From: Vibrio tapetis subsp. tapetis | GTDB lineage: Bacteria; Pseudomonadota; Gammaproteobacteria; Enterobacterales; Vibrionaceae | NCBI RefSeq assembly: GCF_900233005.1 | Contig: NZ_LT960611.1 | Span: forward strand, 310,001-374,000 | Reading direction: 5' to 3' | Length of the DNA stretch: 64,000 bases | Shown here: piece by piece, positions 37,318 through 44,951 of the stretch | How the letters are laid out: every line of letters begins with the position of its first letter | Numbering within the stretch: position 1 is the first letter of the stretch | Translations under genes and position numbers: made by a program | Notes under the pieces: model-generated | Database searches by the model: none | Told to the model about the DNA's origin: nothing | What the model saw: only the letters and a program-made list of their open reading frames with translations

Positions 37318-38736
37318 TTAGGCCTGTGATACCATGTTTTTAATTAGGCGACCAAGCGTTTGTATTGCCTCGGTGATTTTGTCGTCACAAGCGTATGAGC
37401 AGTTAAGACGAATGTGATGGGAGAACCTCTTGTCACTGCTGAATATAATTCCCGGAGCGACAGAGATGTTGTATTCAAGTGCCAGTTTATAGAGCTTCTC
37501 GACACAAATACTATGAGGTAGCTCTATCCATACAAAGTAACCACCTTGATTCTTATGGATAATCGCGCTCGAAGGCAAACTGTTCTCTAACAGCTCTAGG
37601 TGTTCTTTCTTCCTTTCATTTAAGCGTTTGCGAAGCTTTTTAAGGTGGTTGTCATAACTATAGAACGTTAGATAATGAGATAAGCCAAGTTGAATGGGAA
37701 TACTGCTAGAAAGCGTAGATAAGTGCTGCAATCGTTGAATTGTTAGTGCTTGTTTTCCCGCTACTACCCAACCAATTCGAAAGCCAGGGGAGAGTGATTT
37801 GGAAAAAGAGCCACACAGCATGATCTGTTCACCGGCGTCGTACGCTTTTGCCGGCAATGAACTTTGATTACCAACGTGAAGCTCTCGGTACACATCGTCT
37901 TCTATCATCGGGATCTTATGTTGATTCACTAATTCTGCTAATCGCTGTTTGTTACTGTCACTCATTGAATAGCCAACAGGGTTTTGCGATTCCGTCATGA
38001 ACCAGCACGCTTTGATGTCCATCGAAGCAAACACCGACTCCAGCACGTCAAGGTCAATGCCTGTTTTAGGGGCGATTGGGATCTCTACAGCGGTAAGGTT
38101 GAGCCTTTCGATAGTCTGTAAGACGCCATAAAACGCTGGATACTCTATTGCGACCAAGTCACCTGGCTCGGTGCAAGATTGTAGGCATAAATTGAGTGCT
38201 TCCATCGCCCCAGACGTAATCACTATGTCGTCTGGCAATACATTTAATCCGCTAGCTTGATAGCGTTGAGCGATTTGCCTGCGTAAGGTCTCACTGCCCG
38301 GTGGCAAATTGGTAAGCATACTATTGTCAGGCATTTGGCGGCTGGCATTGGCTAAACTGCGTGACAGCGCTTGATGCGGAAACAAGGCTGGGTCTGGAAA
38401 TGCTGAGCTAAGTGGAATGATACTAGGATCTTTAGCTCGTTGAAGTACATCGTAAAGCAAGTCACTGATTTTAACAGGGTAAGGCTTGATGGCTTTTGGC
38501 TTTGAATGATCCGAAACGAATACATTTCTGCGTGGCAAAACAAAGTAGCCAGACTTAGGCTTTGAACGCACATAGCCTTGGTCTTCAAGTTGTTGATACG
38601 CTTGCAGTACCGTTTCTATGCTGAGTTTATAGCGCTTACACGCATCTCTAATTGATGGGATCTTCTCACCACTTAACCAAATATTTTGCTCTATCTGATT
38701 TTTGATTGTATTGGCGAGTATTTGTGATTTCTTCAT
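37318..38736 (-). CDS. MocR/PdxR-type GntR regulator with aminotransferase-like domain
   Basis: The 472-residue protein joins an N-terminal GntR winged helix (about residues 5-70; IPSIRDACKRYKLSIETVLQAYQQL) to a fold-type I aminotransferase domain (about residues 115-465). The PLP lysine lies in CGSFSKSLSPGFRIGWV near residue 307, and EDDVYRELH near residue 274 is the usual Asp/Tyr region. MocR proteins sense PLP or amines and control vitamin B6, GABA or taurine genes. No such target adjoins it, so its regulon is unknown. An 8-base-arm palindrome upstream may be an autoregulatory site. Confidence 0.88.
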   Translation of the reverse strand: MKKSQILANTIKNQIEQNIWLSGEKIPSIRDACKRYKLSIETVLQAYQQLEDQGYVRSKPKSGYFVLPRRNVFVSDHSKPKAIKPYPVKISDLLYDVLQRAKDPSIIPLSSAFPDPALFPHQALSRSLANASRQMPDNSMLTNLPPGSETLRRQIAQRYQASGLNVLPDDIVITSGAMEALNLCLQSCTEPGDLVAIEYPAFYGVLQTIERLNLTAVEIPIAPKTGIDLDVLESVFASMDIKACWFMTESQNPVGYSMSDSNKQRLAELVNQHKIPMIEDDVYRELHVGNQSSLPAKAYDAGEQIMLCGSFSKSLSPGFRIGWVVAGKQALTIQRLQHLSTLSSSIPIQLGLSHYLTFYSYDNHLKKLRKRLNERKKEHLELLENSLPSSAIIHKNQGGYFVWIELPHSICVEKLYKLALEYNISVAPGIIFSSDKRFSHHIRLNCSYACDDKITEAIQTLGRLIKNMVSQA

Positions 38737-38756
38737 CGAAAAATTCTTTAGTGTTT

Positions 38757-38779
38757 AATTCGCTGAAGAGTAGCGAATT
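38757..38779. promoter_or_regulatory. Palindrome upstream of the MocR-type regulator gene
   Basis: AATTCGCT and AGCGAATT flank a 7-base spacer, 21 bases upstream of the regulator start codon. Position and symmetry fit an operator. No protein is assigned. Confidence 0.4.
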
Positions 38780-38935
38780 CATTGTATTTAAAGTAAACCA
38801 AAGCTCTACCCTAAACACAATTACCTTTCCGGTCGACTTAATCTGATTATTTCACGGTCGTTGAGCCAGAGAAATCGAGTACGTGTCCGTTTAGACGCAT
38901 CAAGCCCGCCAACCAACGTGCTATTGGCGAGAAAA

Positions 38936-39826
38936 CTAAGGCGATTTACTATTATCGTTAATTCTTTCAATTGCCTGTATTCGCTTGAGCTGTTCTGGTG
39001 GGAAGGTATTTGATCTTAATTCGGAGATGGATGCTAGTTGTTCGTCACGACTGAGAGTGACATCATTGAAGATGTCATTCCTGAGAGAAATATAGGCGTC
39101 AATGGTTTCAGAAAAACGCTCTCTTTGACGATCTAACACATCAAGCCTTTGCGCGGCTTCTTCGCCCACTAATTCAGCTCTATTTAGGTATTTGTCTTGG
39201 GAGTTTAAAGAATTAGCTTGTGATAGTTGAGTTAGGAGAACTTGGTTTTTATGGCTTTTCTGAACGTAGTCAGGTTGTAATTCAAGCTCATTTTGAAGCT
39301 TTTGTTGATAGTCATCTCTGTCTAAGCTGTTTTCTTTGAGCTGCAATTTTTGTAATGCTAACTCTCTCATACGGTTGTCATGTTCAAAAAGTAATTGCTG
39401 CTCTTCTTTGCTGAAAAACCGCTCTTGTAAAGCGAATAAGGCTTGATGGATTTCTTGCAAATTCAATAGACTCAGATCGGTCATATTGGATGATAAATCA
39501 ATGTCTTCCAATGCTGATTTATAATCCAAATATTTTGCAAACAGCGCTTTGTCTATAATGCTGTTACCTTGATGTTCCGAGAAATGAACGACCTTATTTT
39601 CCATACTTTTTAGGTCAGTTTCTGCAATACCTGACATAAAATATTCCATGGCATCTTTTGTTGAACTGACGTCGATTTCGGTGTCTTTTTGCGACTCAAC
39701 CTGTACCGTGTTGGCCGATTGTATTGAATTAATTTCAGTTAATGTAGATTCATTCGTTGGTGAGAAATAAAAGACCGCACCAAGGCTCCCCGAGGCGATC
39801 ATTAACGTTAGTGTGGTCTTTTTCAT
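38936..39826 (-). CDS. Lipase-specific foldase (LifO/LipB)
   Basis: The 296-residue protein has an N-terminal membrane anchor (about residues 4-21). A long helical body rich in charged and Gln residues follows, as in steric chaperones of secreted lipases. The family motif RxxFDYFLSA appears in degenerate form as KDAMEYFMSG at residues 57-66. It folds the lipase in the periplasm before type II secretion. It lies 26 bases downstream of the lipase gene on the same strand, the usual order. Confidence 0.85.
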   Translation of the reverse strand: MKKTTLTLMIASGSLGAVFYFSPTNESTLTEINSIQSANTVQVESQKDTEIDVSSTKDAMEYFMSGIAETDLKSMENKVVHFSEHQGNSIIDKALFAKYLDYKSALEDIDLSSNMTDLSLLNLQEIHQALFALQERFFSKEEQQLLFEHDNRMRELALQKLQLKENSLDRDDYQQKLQNELELQPDYVQKSHKNQVLLTQLSQANSLNSQDKYLNRAELVGEEAAQRLDVLDRQRERFSETIDAYISLRNDIFNDVTLSRDEQLASISELRSNTFPPEQLKRIQAIERINDNSKSP

Positions 39827-39852
39827 AATTATCCCCTTGATTCAGTTAACAC

Positions 39853-40794
39853 TTACAAACCTGCAAGCTTCAAACGGTTCGCATGCTGGCGGTACAAAGT
39901 CACAGGATCGGTTTCAAATAAATGATGGATACCCAGTAACCCATTAATTTCATCAAGGTGGTTCATTTTGTAATTGTCACCAATCACTTTGCCCAAGTGA
40001 GCACTGCACGTTCCAACCAAGCCATCATTAGGGCCGTCAAACGCTAAGCCCAAAATAGTGATTGCTCCATCGGTCGGGTCAAGAAGGTTAGTAAAATTTG
40101 AAGAACCCGTCCAAGAATAGTAAGACACCCCATTGCTCGCTATCCAATCACCATCACCACACTCAGAAGTTGGAACGCCTTCTGGGTAAAACTGGTTAAA
40201 CGCCAAAGATCCTTCCGTCGTTAAGGCATCAAGTGATGCTAGACCATCTTGTCCTAAATCGCTGCCACCAGAAAGTAAGTTAATTAGCGTCGTTAACCCA
40301 CTCGCGAGCTTGACTGCAATGGCTTCAGTCGTGGATCCTTCCTCTACATTGCTCCTTAATAAATCAGCCACTTGAGAACCTTTATGCACGCCACCAATAC
40401 TGGTAACTGACGCGACAAGATCGGGTCTTACAGAGGCAACATAGCGAGCGGTTGGACCACCATGGCTGTGTCCAACGATGTTGACCTTATCGGCTCCTGT
40501 GGCAGCTAATAAGACCTCAACTTGTTCTAATAATTGTTCACCGCGAATTTCTGAACTGTTTGTCGCAGAAACCTGAGCGACATAAACACTCGCCCCATCT
40601 TTTGTGAGTGACTCAGGCACGCCATAGAAGTAATCAACACCAGCCAATGTGTCGAAGCCAAATAAACCATGTACCAAAACAATTGGGTACTTTGTTTGGG
40701 TATAACCTCGGTTATCTAATACTGATGCACTTGTTCCCGCATGCACGCTTAAACTGGTCATGCACCACGCAGCCAGGAGAATTATCTTTTTCAA
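39853..40794 (-). CDS. Secreted triacylglycerol lipase (family I), TTG start
   Basis: The mature enzyme carries VLVHGLFGFDTL (oxyanion region), the nucleophile elbow GHSHGG with Ser110, the acid Asp257 in NDGLVGTCSAHLG, and His279 in NHLDEIN. These are the marks of family I.1/I.2 lipases such as those of Pseudomonas and V. cholerae. I place the start at a TTG (40792-40794), nine bases after AAGGA. It gives a clean signal peptide KKIILLAAWCMTSLSVHA; the open frame continues 46 codons upstream with no signal-like sequence. The protein has 313 residues from this start. The foldase gene follows directly. Confidence 0.88.
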   Translation of the reverse strand: MKKIILLAAWCMTSLSVHAGTSASVLDNRGYTQTKYPIVLVHGLFGFDTLAGVDYFYGVPESLTKDGASVYVAQVSATNSSEIRGEQLLEQVEVLLAATGADKVNIVGHSHGGPTARYVASVRPDLVASVTSIGGVHKGSQVADLLRSNVEEGSTTEAIAVKLASGLTTLINLLSGGSDLGQDGLASLDALTTEGSLAFNQFYPEGVPTSECGDGDWIASNGVSYYSWTGSSNFTNLLDPTDGAITILGLAFDGPNDGLVGTCSAHLGKVIGDNYKMNHLDEINGLLGIHHLFETDPVTLYRQHANRLKLAGL

Positions 40795-41105
40795 TGTTCT
40801 TTTCCTTAAACAGATTAGACCTCGGATGAGATAAAAACGTAGGAGAAGATTGATAGAAGGAAAATTTTTGAGATGTAATTTCGTGAGGTCAGTTTTGTAT
40901 TCAACAGAAGTCATTAACACAATTATATGCAATCACTAAATTAGGGAATAGACGTTCAAAACAGGAAAAAGCTTACGTTAGCTCGTCGAATGCCTTCAAC
41001 CAAGGAGGGGAGTAGTCTTTGCAAAGGAATTGTTTAGCAGCACTGAGACCTCGCGAGATTTATCTAATGAGTCGTAAACATCGCAGTCGCAGAAGATCTC
41101 TTTTG
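40795..41105. other. Upstream region of the lipase-foldase operon
   Basis: The gap of 311 bases contains the lipase promoter. The minus strand shows short protein-like runs (for example SAAKQFLCKDYSPPWLKAF near 41000-41060), but with stops and frame breaks. I treat these as uncertain and not as a gene. No repeat or RNA was seen. Confidence 0.4.
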
Positions 41106-41498
41106 CTAATCAGCATTTTTAACGTTAGTCCGACTTTTATTCATTCGTATTTGATTAACCAAGAAATTAACCAATGTCGCTAGGAAAATACCAATAATTA
41201 CGCCACTTGTGTTCGCAAGCATATCTAACCATTCGCCGTGGCGATTCATATAGGGCTGAATCAGTTCAATCACACCACTGTAACCGATAAGAACAGCCCC
41301 ATAGATCTTCCAATGTTTGGGTTTTCTTAAGGCAATAGGAAACATTAAGGCTGCATAGGCAATAAAGTGATGCGTTTTGTCCGTGCCAGGCACACTCGGT
41401 AACTCTTGGATGGGTGAAAGAGATAAATACGTAATGGTCAGCCCTAATACCATGACTAAAGCGGCCCAGTAGCGGATAATTATGTCGATGATTTTCAT
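41106..41498 (-). CDS. VanZ family membrane protein
   Basis: The 130-residue protein has about four transmembrane helices and VanZ-type motifs: PGTDKTHHFIAYAALMFP near residue 40 and GVIELIQPYMNRHGEWLDMLANTSGVIIG near residue 75. Bacteria use VanZ-like proteins in various envelope roles, including teicoplanin resistance in enterococci. A role here is unknown. The ATG at 41498 is chosen over an upstream ATG because it starts the first hydrophobic helix. Confidence 0.8.
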   Translation of the reverse strand: MKIIDIIIRYWAALVMVLGLTITYLSLSPIQELPSVPGTDKTHHFIAYAALMFPIALRKPKHWKIYGAVLIGYSGVIELIQPYMNRHGEWLDMLANTSGVIIGIFLATLVNFLVNQIRMNKSRTNVKNAD

Positions 41499-41695
41499 TT
41501 GATTTTGTTCTTTATGGCTAGAATGAAGGCGATGCAAAGTGCAAAGAATGATACAACCGTTACACCACCTTACTCATTTTGTGTGGGGTACATTGAGGTA
41601 TCGATCAGTGAGAGGTTAAGGAAGCATCCAGAAATTTAGCCGATGTCGTGAGAAGCACCGGCTTTAAATTATTCAGATTGAAAGCATGTCTTGCG

Positions 41696-42619
41696 CTAAA
41701 AAGAGGTCGCTCGCACAATGTCGTTTAATTTGGCTTGGAATTCAGTATCCGTTAGGTTGCTGAGTTCGAACAATACTTCTGCCCCGGTAACATCAAACTC
41801 TACGTGGTGATCGTCTATGGCTTCATCGTTGTTACGGAACATCAACAAGTGGTGCGCCATTCTTGCAATATCTAGGTAGCTGACTAATTGTTCTTTGTTA
41901 CCGTACTCTTTGTTTGTGGCAACTTCTATAAAGTCACTGTCAAAACCCCATTGCTTGAGTACCAGTTGGCTGGTATCTGCGCAGCGAGACTGAAAAATCT
42001 GCATTGCTAAGTCGTAATTTAGATAATTACCACGTTCAAGGTACAAGTGATATTCGCTCACTAAGCAGAAAAGGCCAATGTCTGCTAACAACCCTGTAAG
42101 CAGTGCTTTTTCTGGTTCTAGGTATTCAAAGCGACGTTCAGTGTCGATGGCTCTATATCGTTCTGCAATCATCACCATGGTAGCGCCAAGCTTTCGAGAT
42201 ACTGAGGCACTATTGATGAGAACGGTATTGCACTCTTTTTTAAGGTTCACAGAATGCTTAAGCTGCTCAATGGCTTGTGCAGTAACGATGTCTCGTACGC
42301 GATAGATCCCTAGACGTGATACAGCGGTGTTTAGGTCGGTACAGGTAATATTTCTTCTATTGAATACGACTGAATTCGCAACACGGATAACCACGGCAGT
42401 AAGCCCTGGATCTTGCAGCAAGCTTTCAGAAATTTCCGCAATGCCTGTCGATTCTAACGTGCACAGAGTCTGAATTTTCAATACAACTTCGGGGATCGGC
42501 GGCAGGCTGATTCGGCCTGTGCTGATTGACTGCTCTACAAGTTGAGCAAACTCAGTTTCAAGTCCTTTCAGTAGAAGCTGATTATTATCTGGAAGCCAGT
42601 AAAAGGATAAGTGATTCAT
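41696..42619 (-). CDS. HDOD-domain protein
   Basis: The 307-residue protein carries one HDOD domain (about residues 35-240). Its marks are SLPPIPEVVLKIQTLCTLES near residue 37, a LQDPGLTAVVIRVANSVVFN segment near residue 67 and GLLADIGLFCLVSEY near residue 172, where the HD metal pair of true phosphohydrolases is replaced. HDOD proteins are non-enzymatic signalling or scaffold proteins, often tied to chemotaxis or type IV pili. It is divergent from tfoX. Its partner is unknown. Confidence 0.85.
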   Translation of the reverse strand: MNHLSFYWLPDNNQLLLKGLETEFAQLVEQSISTGRISLPPIPEVVLKIQTLCTLESTGIAEISESLLQDPGLTAVVIRVANSVVFNRRNITCTDLNTAVSRLGIYRVRDIVTAQAIEQLKHSVNLKKECNTVLINSASVSRKLGATMVMIAERYRAIDTERRFEYLEPEKALLTGLLADIGLFCLVSEYHLYLERGNYLNYDLAMQIFQSRCADTSQLVLKQWGFDSDFIEVATNKEYGNKEQLVSYLDIARMAHHLLMFRNNDEAIDDHHVEFDVTGAEVLFELSNLTDTEFQAKLNDIVRATSF

Positions 42620-42693
42620 TGTATTCTTTTATCAGTATTAACTCATGTAAGTTTAACGTCTACTATGGGTATTAGGCAACAAAATGCGATGTA

Positions 42694-42849
42694 AAATAAG
42701 TGTCGAAACAAGGGTCTTTTTGATCATGTTTTATGTGGTATTTAATTATATTTGCGTCAATTACTCTTGTTTCACTCCGTTTCTGTGACGGGGAGTGTAT
42801 TGAAATTGAGAAATATTGTCTGTCATGTGATCGGTATCGACACTTATTT
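42694..42849. repeat. 13-bp perfect inverted repeats flanking a 130-bp segment
   Basis: AAATAAGTGTCGA (42694-42706) and TCGACACTTATTT (42837-42849) are exact complements. They enclose 130 bases in the space between the HDOD gene and tfoX. Partial similarity continues inward (GATCATG and GATCACATG in the complement). No target-site duplication is visible. It may be a small non-autonomous element or a transcript with paired ends. Confidence 0.6.
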
Positions 42850-42955
42850 CTCAAAGATAAGTATCATATTTGTAGGTGACAGGGGGTTACACTTCGGTCA
42901 CTTTTGATTGCCTTTGGTAATCTTTTTAGCCGCATTATTGGCTAACGCTCTAAAA

Positions 42956-43018
42956 GTCATTTAATGACGCTTGTGTTTTGATCGGGGGGTTAACACATAA
43001 GTACGGAGATCAGAGAAC
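42956..43018 (+). promoter_or_regulatory. Structured leader just before tfoX
   Basis: GTCATT-T-AATGAC (42956-42968) is a perfect palindrome. TGTGTT (42972-42977) and AACACA (42992-42997) can pair around a loop holding six G residues (42984-42989). The Shine-Dalgarno GGAG lies at 43005-43008. In V. cholerae the tfoX leader folds to limit translation, and the chitin-induced sRNA TfoR opens it. The structured leader and exposed G-run here fit that scheme. The pairing itself is not shown. Confidence 0.5.
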
Positions 43019-43597
43019 ATGAAGGAACAATTGTTCTATGCATACGCAAAAAAATTTGGTTCTTATCAAAAACGTTCAATGTTTGGAGGAATAGGGCTTT
43101 TCAAGGATGGCGCGATGTTTGCTCTTATCACTAACGAAATTATCTTTGTTCGTGGTGGTGGTAATCTTGACAGTAAACTGACTGAGCTACAATGCGAAAA
43201 ATACAAACACGTTAAAAAACAAACAACAGCTACGGTAAATTATTATGATATCACTGAGTTATTTGATGCTGGCTATGATGAGCTAGATTCAATTGTTCAG
43301 GGTTCTATTAATTTCTCTAAGCAACAGCGAGCGTTTCAAAAGTCTAAAGACAGCAGAAGGCTACGTGATTTACCTAATATGCAATTGACTCTAGAACGTA
43401 TGGTCAAGAAATCAGGGGTAGATGATGTGGGTACTTTCCTACGTATGGGTGCGGTTGATGTATTCCGCCAAGTAAGACATACCTACGGAACAGATGTTGA
43501 TATTCGGTTACTTTGGAAATTTGCTGGAGCAGTAAAAGGTTGTCACTGGAAATTGATTGAAGAGCATCAACAGCAAGAATTACTTGAATCATTGTGA
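43019..43597 (+). CDS. tfoX: TfoX, competence regulator (Sxy family)
   Basis: The 192-residue protein has the N-terminal TfoX domain (about residues 6-95; RSMFGGIGLFKDGAMFALI) and the C-terminal TfoX domain (about residues 110-192; LRDLPNMQLTLERMVKKSGVDDVGTFL and ALDVFRQV-like segment). Vibrio has two paralogues. The gene order here (beta-barrel protein, response regulator, hybrid kinase, DUF945, serC downstream) is that of V. cholerae tfoX from memory, and I see no cyclic-di-GMP riboswitch as expected for tfoY. It switches on natural transformation genes in response to chitin. Confidence 0.85.
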   Translation: MKEQLFYAYAKKFGSYQKRSMFGGIGLFKDGAMFALITNEIIFVRGGGNLDSKLTELQCEKYKHVKKQTTATVNYYDITELFDAGYDELDSIVQGSINFSKQQRAFQKSKDSRRLRDLPNMQLTLERMVKKSGVDDVGTFLRMGAVDVFRQVRHTYGTDVDIRLLWKFAGAVKGCHWKLIEEHQQQELLESL

Positions 43598-43679
43598 TGA
43601 TTTTGATTGTTTACAAGTCTGTTTTTATAACAGGCCTGTGAAATTATAAAAACAATGCACTATGGCTAGGCATTGAATG

Positions 43680-43712
43680 TAAAAAAAGGTTCACGAAAGT
43701 GAACCTTTTTTA
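43680..43712. terminator. Bidirectional terminator between tfoX and the gene at 43737
   Basis: AAAAAAGGTTCAC and GTGAACCTTTTTT arms form a perfect stem around GAAA. It serves the two convergent genes. Confidence 0.9.
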
Positions 43713-43736
43713 ATTTTTCCAGCGCTCTACAGAGAA

Positions 43737-44276
43737 TTAGAACTTAAAACGAGCGGTCATGATCATATGATCACCGTAAAAGTCATTCAAAATCCCTTCA
43801 ATACCTAAAGAGAACAGTTCAGTCGAGTGGAAACGAGCGTAAACAGAACCAGTGAATTGCTCTTTATCTTTAATCGACATGTAACCGCCTTTACCACCAA
43901 CCTCAAGTTGTGGACCAAGCCATTGGCGAACACCAAGGTTTAATTGCATGCCTGTTTCGATGCTCTGATTTTTGTCATCTACAGAACGTAGTAACATTTC
44001 ACCAGTGATATCTGCCCAGTTATTTACTGGCGCATGGAAACCAAAACCAGCCGATGCGTCGAAATCACCTTTGAATTTTGAATCGAGCTTACCAATAACA
44101 TGCGCATTAGGGTGAATCGATTTGCTAAAAGCACCACCTAATGTCATTGGGCCGGCACCAATGCGGGCTTCTGCGTAATCGTAATTGAAGTTGCTCATCA
44201 CAACCGTATCTTGATCGGCGGCCATTACTGTAGATGACGCCGCGATAAGTCCAATAGCTAAAAGAGTCTTGCGCAT
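43737..44276 (-). CDS. Small outer-membrane beta-barrel-like protein
   Basis: The 179-residue product has a signal peptide (residues 1-19, ending TVMA). Alternating hydrophobic strands end in MTARFKF, with the terminal aromatic residue expected for BAM-inserted barrels. Eight strands would fit the length. I cannot name the family with certainty; it is a Vibrio-conserved protein next to tfoX. Its function is unknown. Confidence 0.7.
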   Translation of the reverse strand: MRKTLLAIGLIAASSTVMAADQDTVVMSNFNYDYAEARIGAGPMTLGGAFSKSIHPNAHVIGKLDSKFKGDFDASAGFGFHAPVNNWADITGEMLLRSVDDKNQSIETGMQLNLGVRQWLGPQLEVGGKGGYMSIKDKEQFTGSVYARFHSTELFSLGIEGILNDFYGDHMIMTARFKF

Positions 44277-44449
44277 AATTTAGAAAAACCTATTATATTG
44301 TTGTTTAGACGTATTGAGCTTAGCGAATAAACTCAGTCGTATCCGATGGTCGCTAAACCTTAGATACGCGCCCTCTAATCCTTGATTCAATGGCATATAT
44401 CATAAAGCATCTCGCCTAGGAATCATCATAAAAATGTGAATTCTTGTAA

Positions 44450-44947
44450 CTATTCCCCAAACTGGCTGCGTTTATCGGAGATAGCATTGAAGATTCGCTC
44501 GGTATTCAGGGCTCTTCCCCAAGGCATTAGCTCAGGCTCATTTTCTATCATGTACGTTGTGAGTTGTTCAGTTACGACGTTAACCAGCTCTTTTCCTTGC
44601 CATGGCTTTGCAATATAAAAATCTAAGCTGGCGTGATTGATGGCTTCTACTGTTTCCTCAAGGCCTGCTTGGCCTGTGAGAAGTAGTTTACGAGCATGTT
44701 TCGTTGCAAGGTTTTGCTCCAATTCGATGAGAAAGCTAATTCCGGTTTGGTCGGGCATTATATGGTCACAAAGTATCAGAGCTAGCGGTGTGTTTTCTGT
44801 AGCAAACTCTGAGATTACGTCTCGTGCTTCGGCAACCGACTCTGCGGCTTCAACAACAAAATACTCTTCAAAGGATGCAAGATCTTGAGTCACGCTATCA
44901 AGAACTTCACGTTCATCATCCACACATAAAATGAGATATTTTTTCAT
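44450..44947 (-). CDS. Response regulator without output domain
   Basis: The 165-residue protein has an intact receiver domain (residues 1-125): acidic pair VDDE at 9-12, phospho-acceptor D61 in CDHIMPDQTG, Thr91 and K114 in AKPW. The remaining 40 residues are short and show no DNA-binding domain. It acts with the hybrid kinase encoded 4 bases upstream on the same strand, which shares its order and motif pattern. Its output may be through a partner protein. Confidence 0.88.
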   Translation of the reverse strand: MKKYLILCVDDEREVLDSVTQDLASFEEYFVVEAAESVAEARDVISEFATENTPLALILCDHIMPDQTGISFLIELEQNLATKHARKLLLTGQAGLEETVEAINHASLDFYIAKPWQGKELVNVVTEQLTTYMIENEPELMPWGRALNTERIFNAISDKRSQFGE

Positions 44948-44951
44948 GATT

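Noticed and set aside
40980..41100. Protein-like short runs on the minus strand between the VanZ and lipase genes
   Set aside because: The runs are under 40 codons, lie in two frames and are bounded by stops. They match no family I recognise, so chance cannot be excluded.
42831..42846. CRP site TGTGATCGGTATCGAC upstream of tfoX
   Set aside because: Only the first half-site fits TGTGA-N6-TCACA. The second half has too many mismatches.
42872..43018. Cyclic-di-GMP (GEMM) riboswitch before the TfoX-family gene
   Set aside because: The conserved GCAAA and GNRA-tetraloop receptor elements were not found. Gene order also favours tfoX over tfoY, the paralogue that has the riboswitch.
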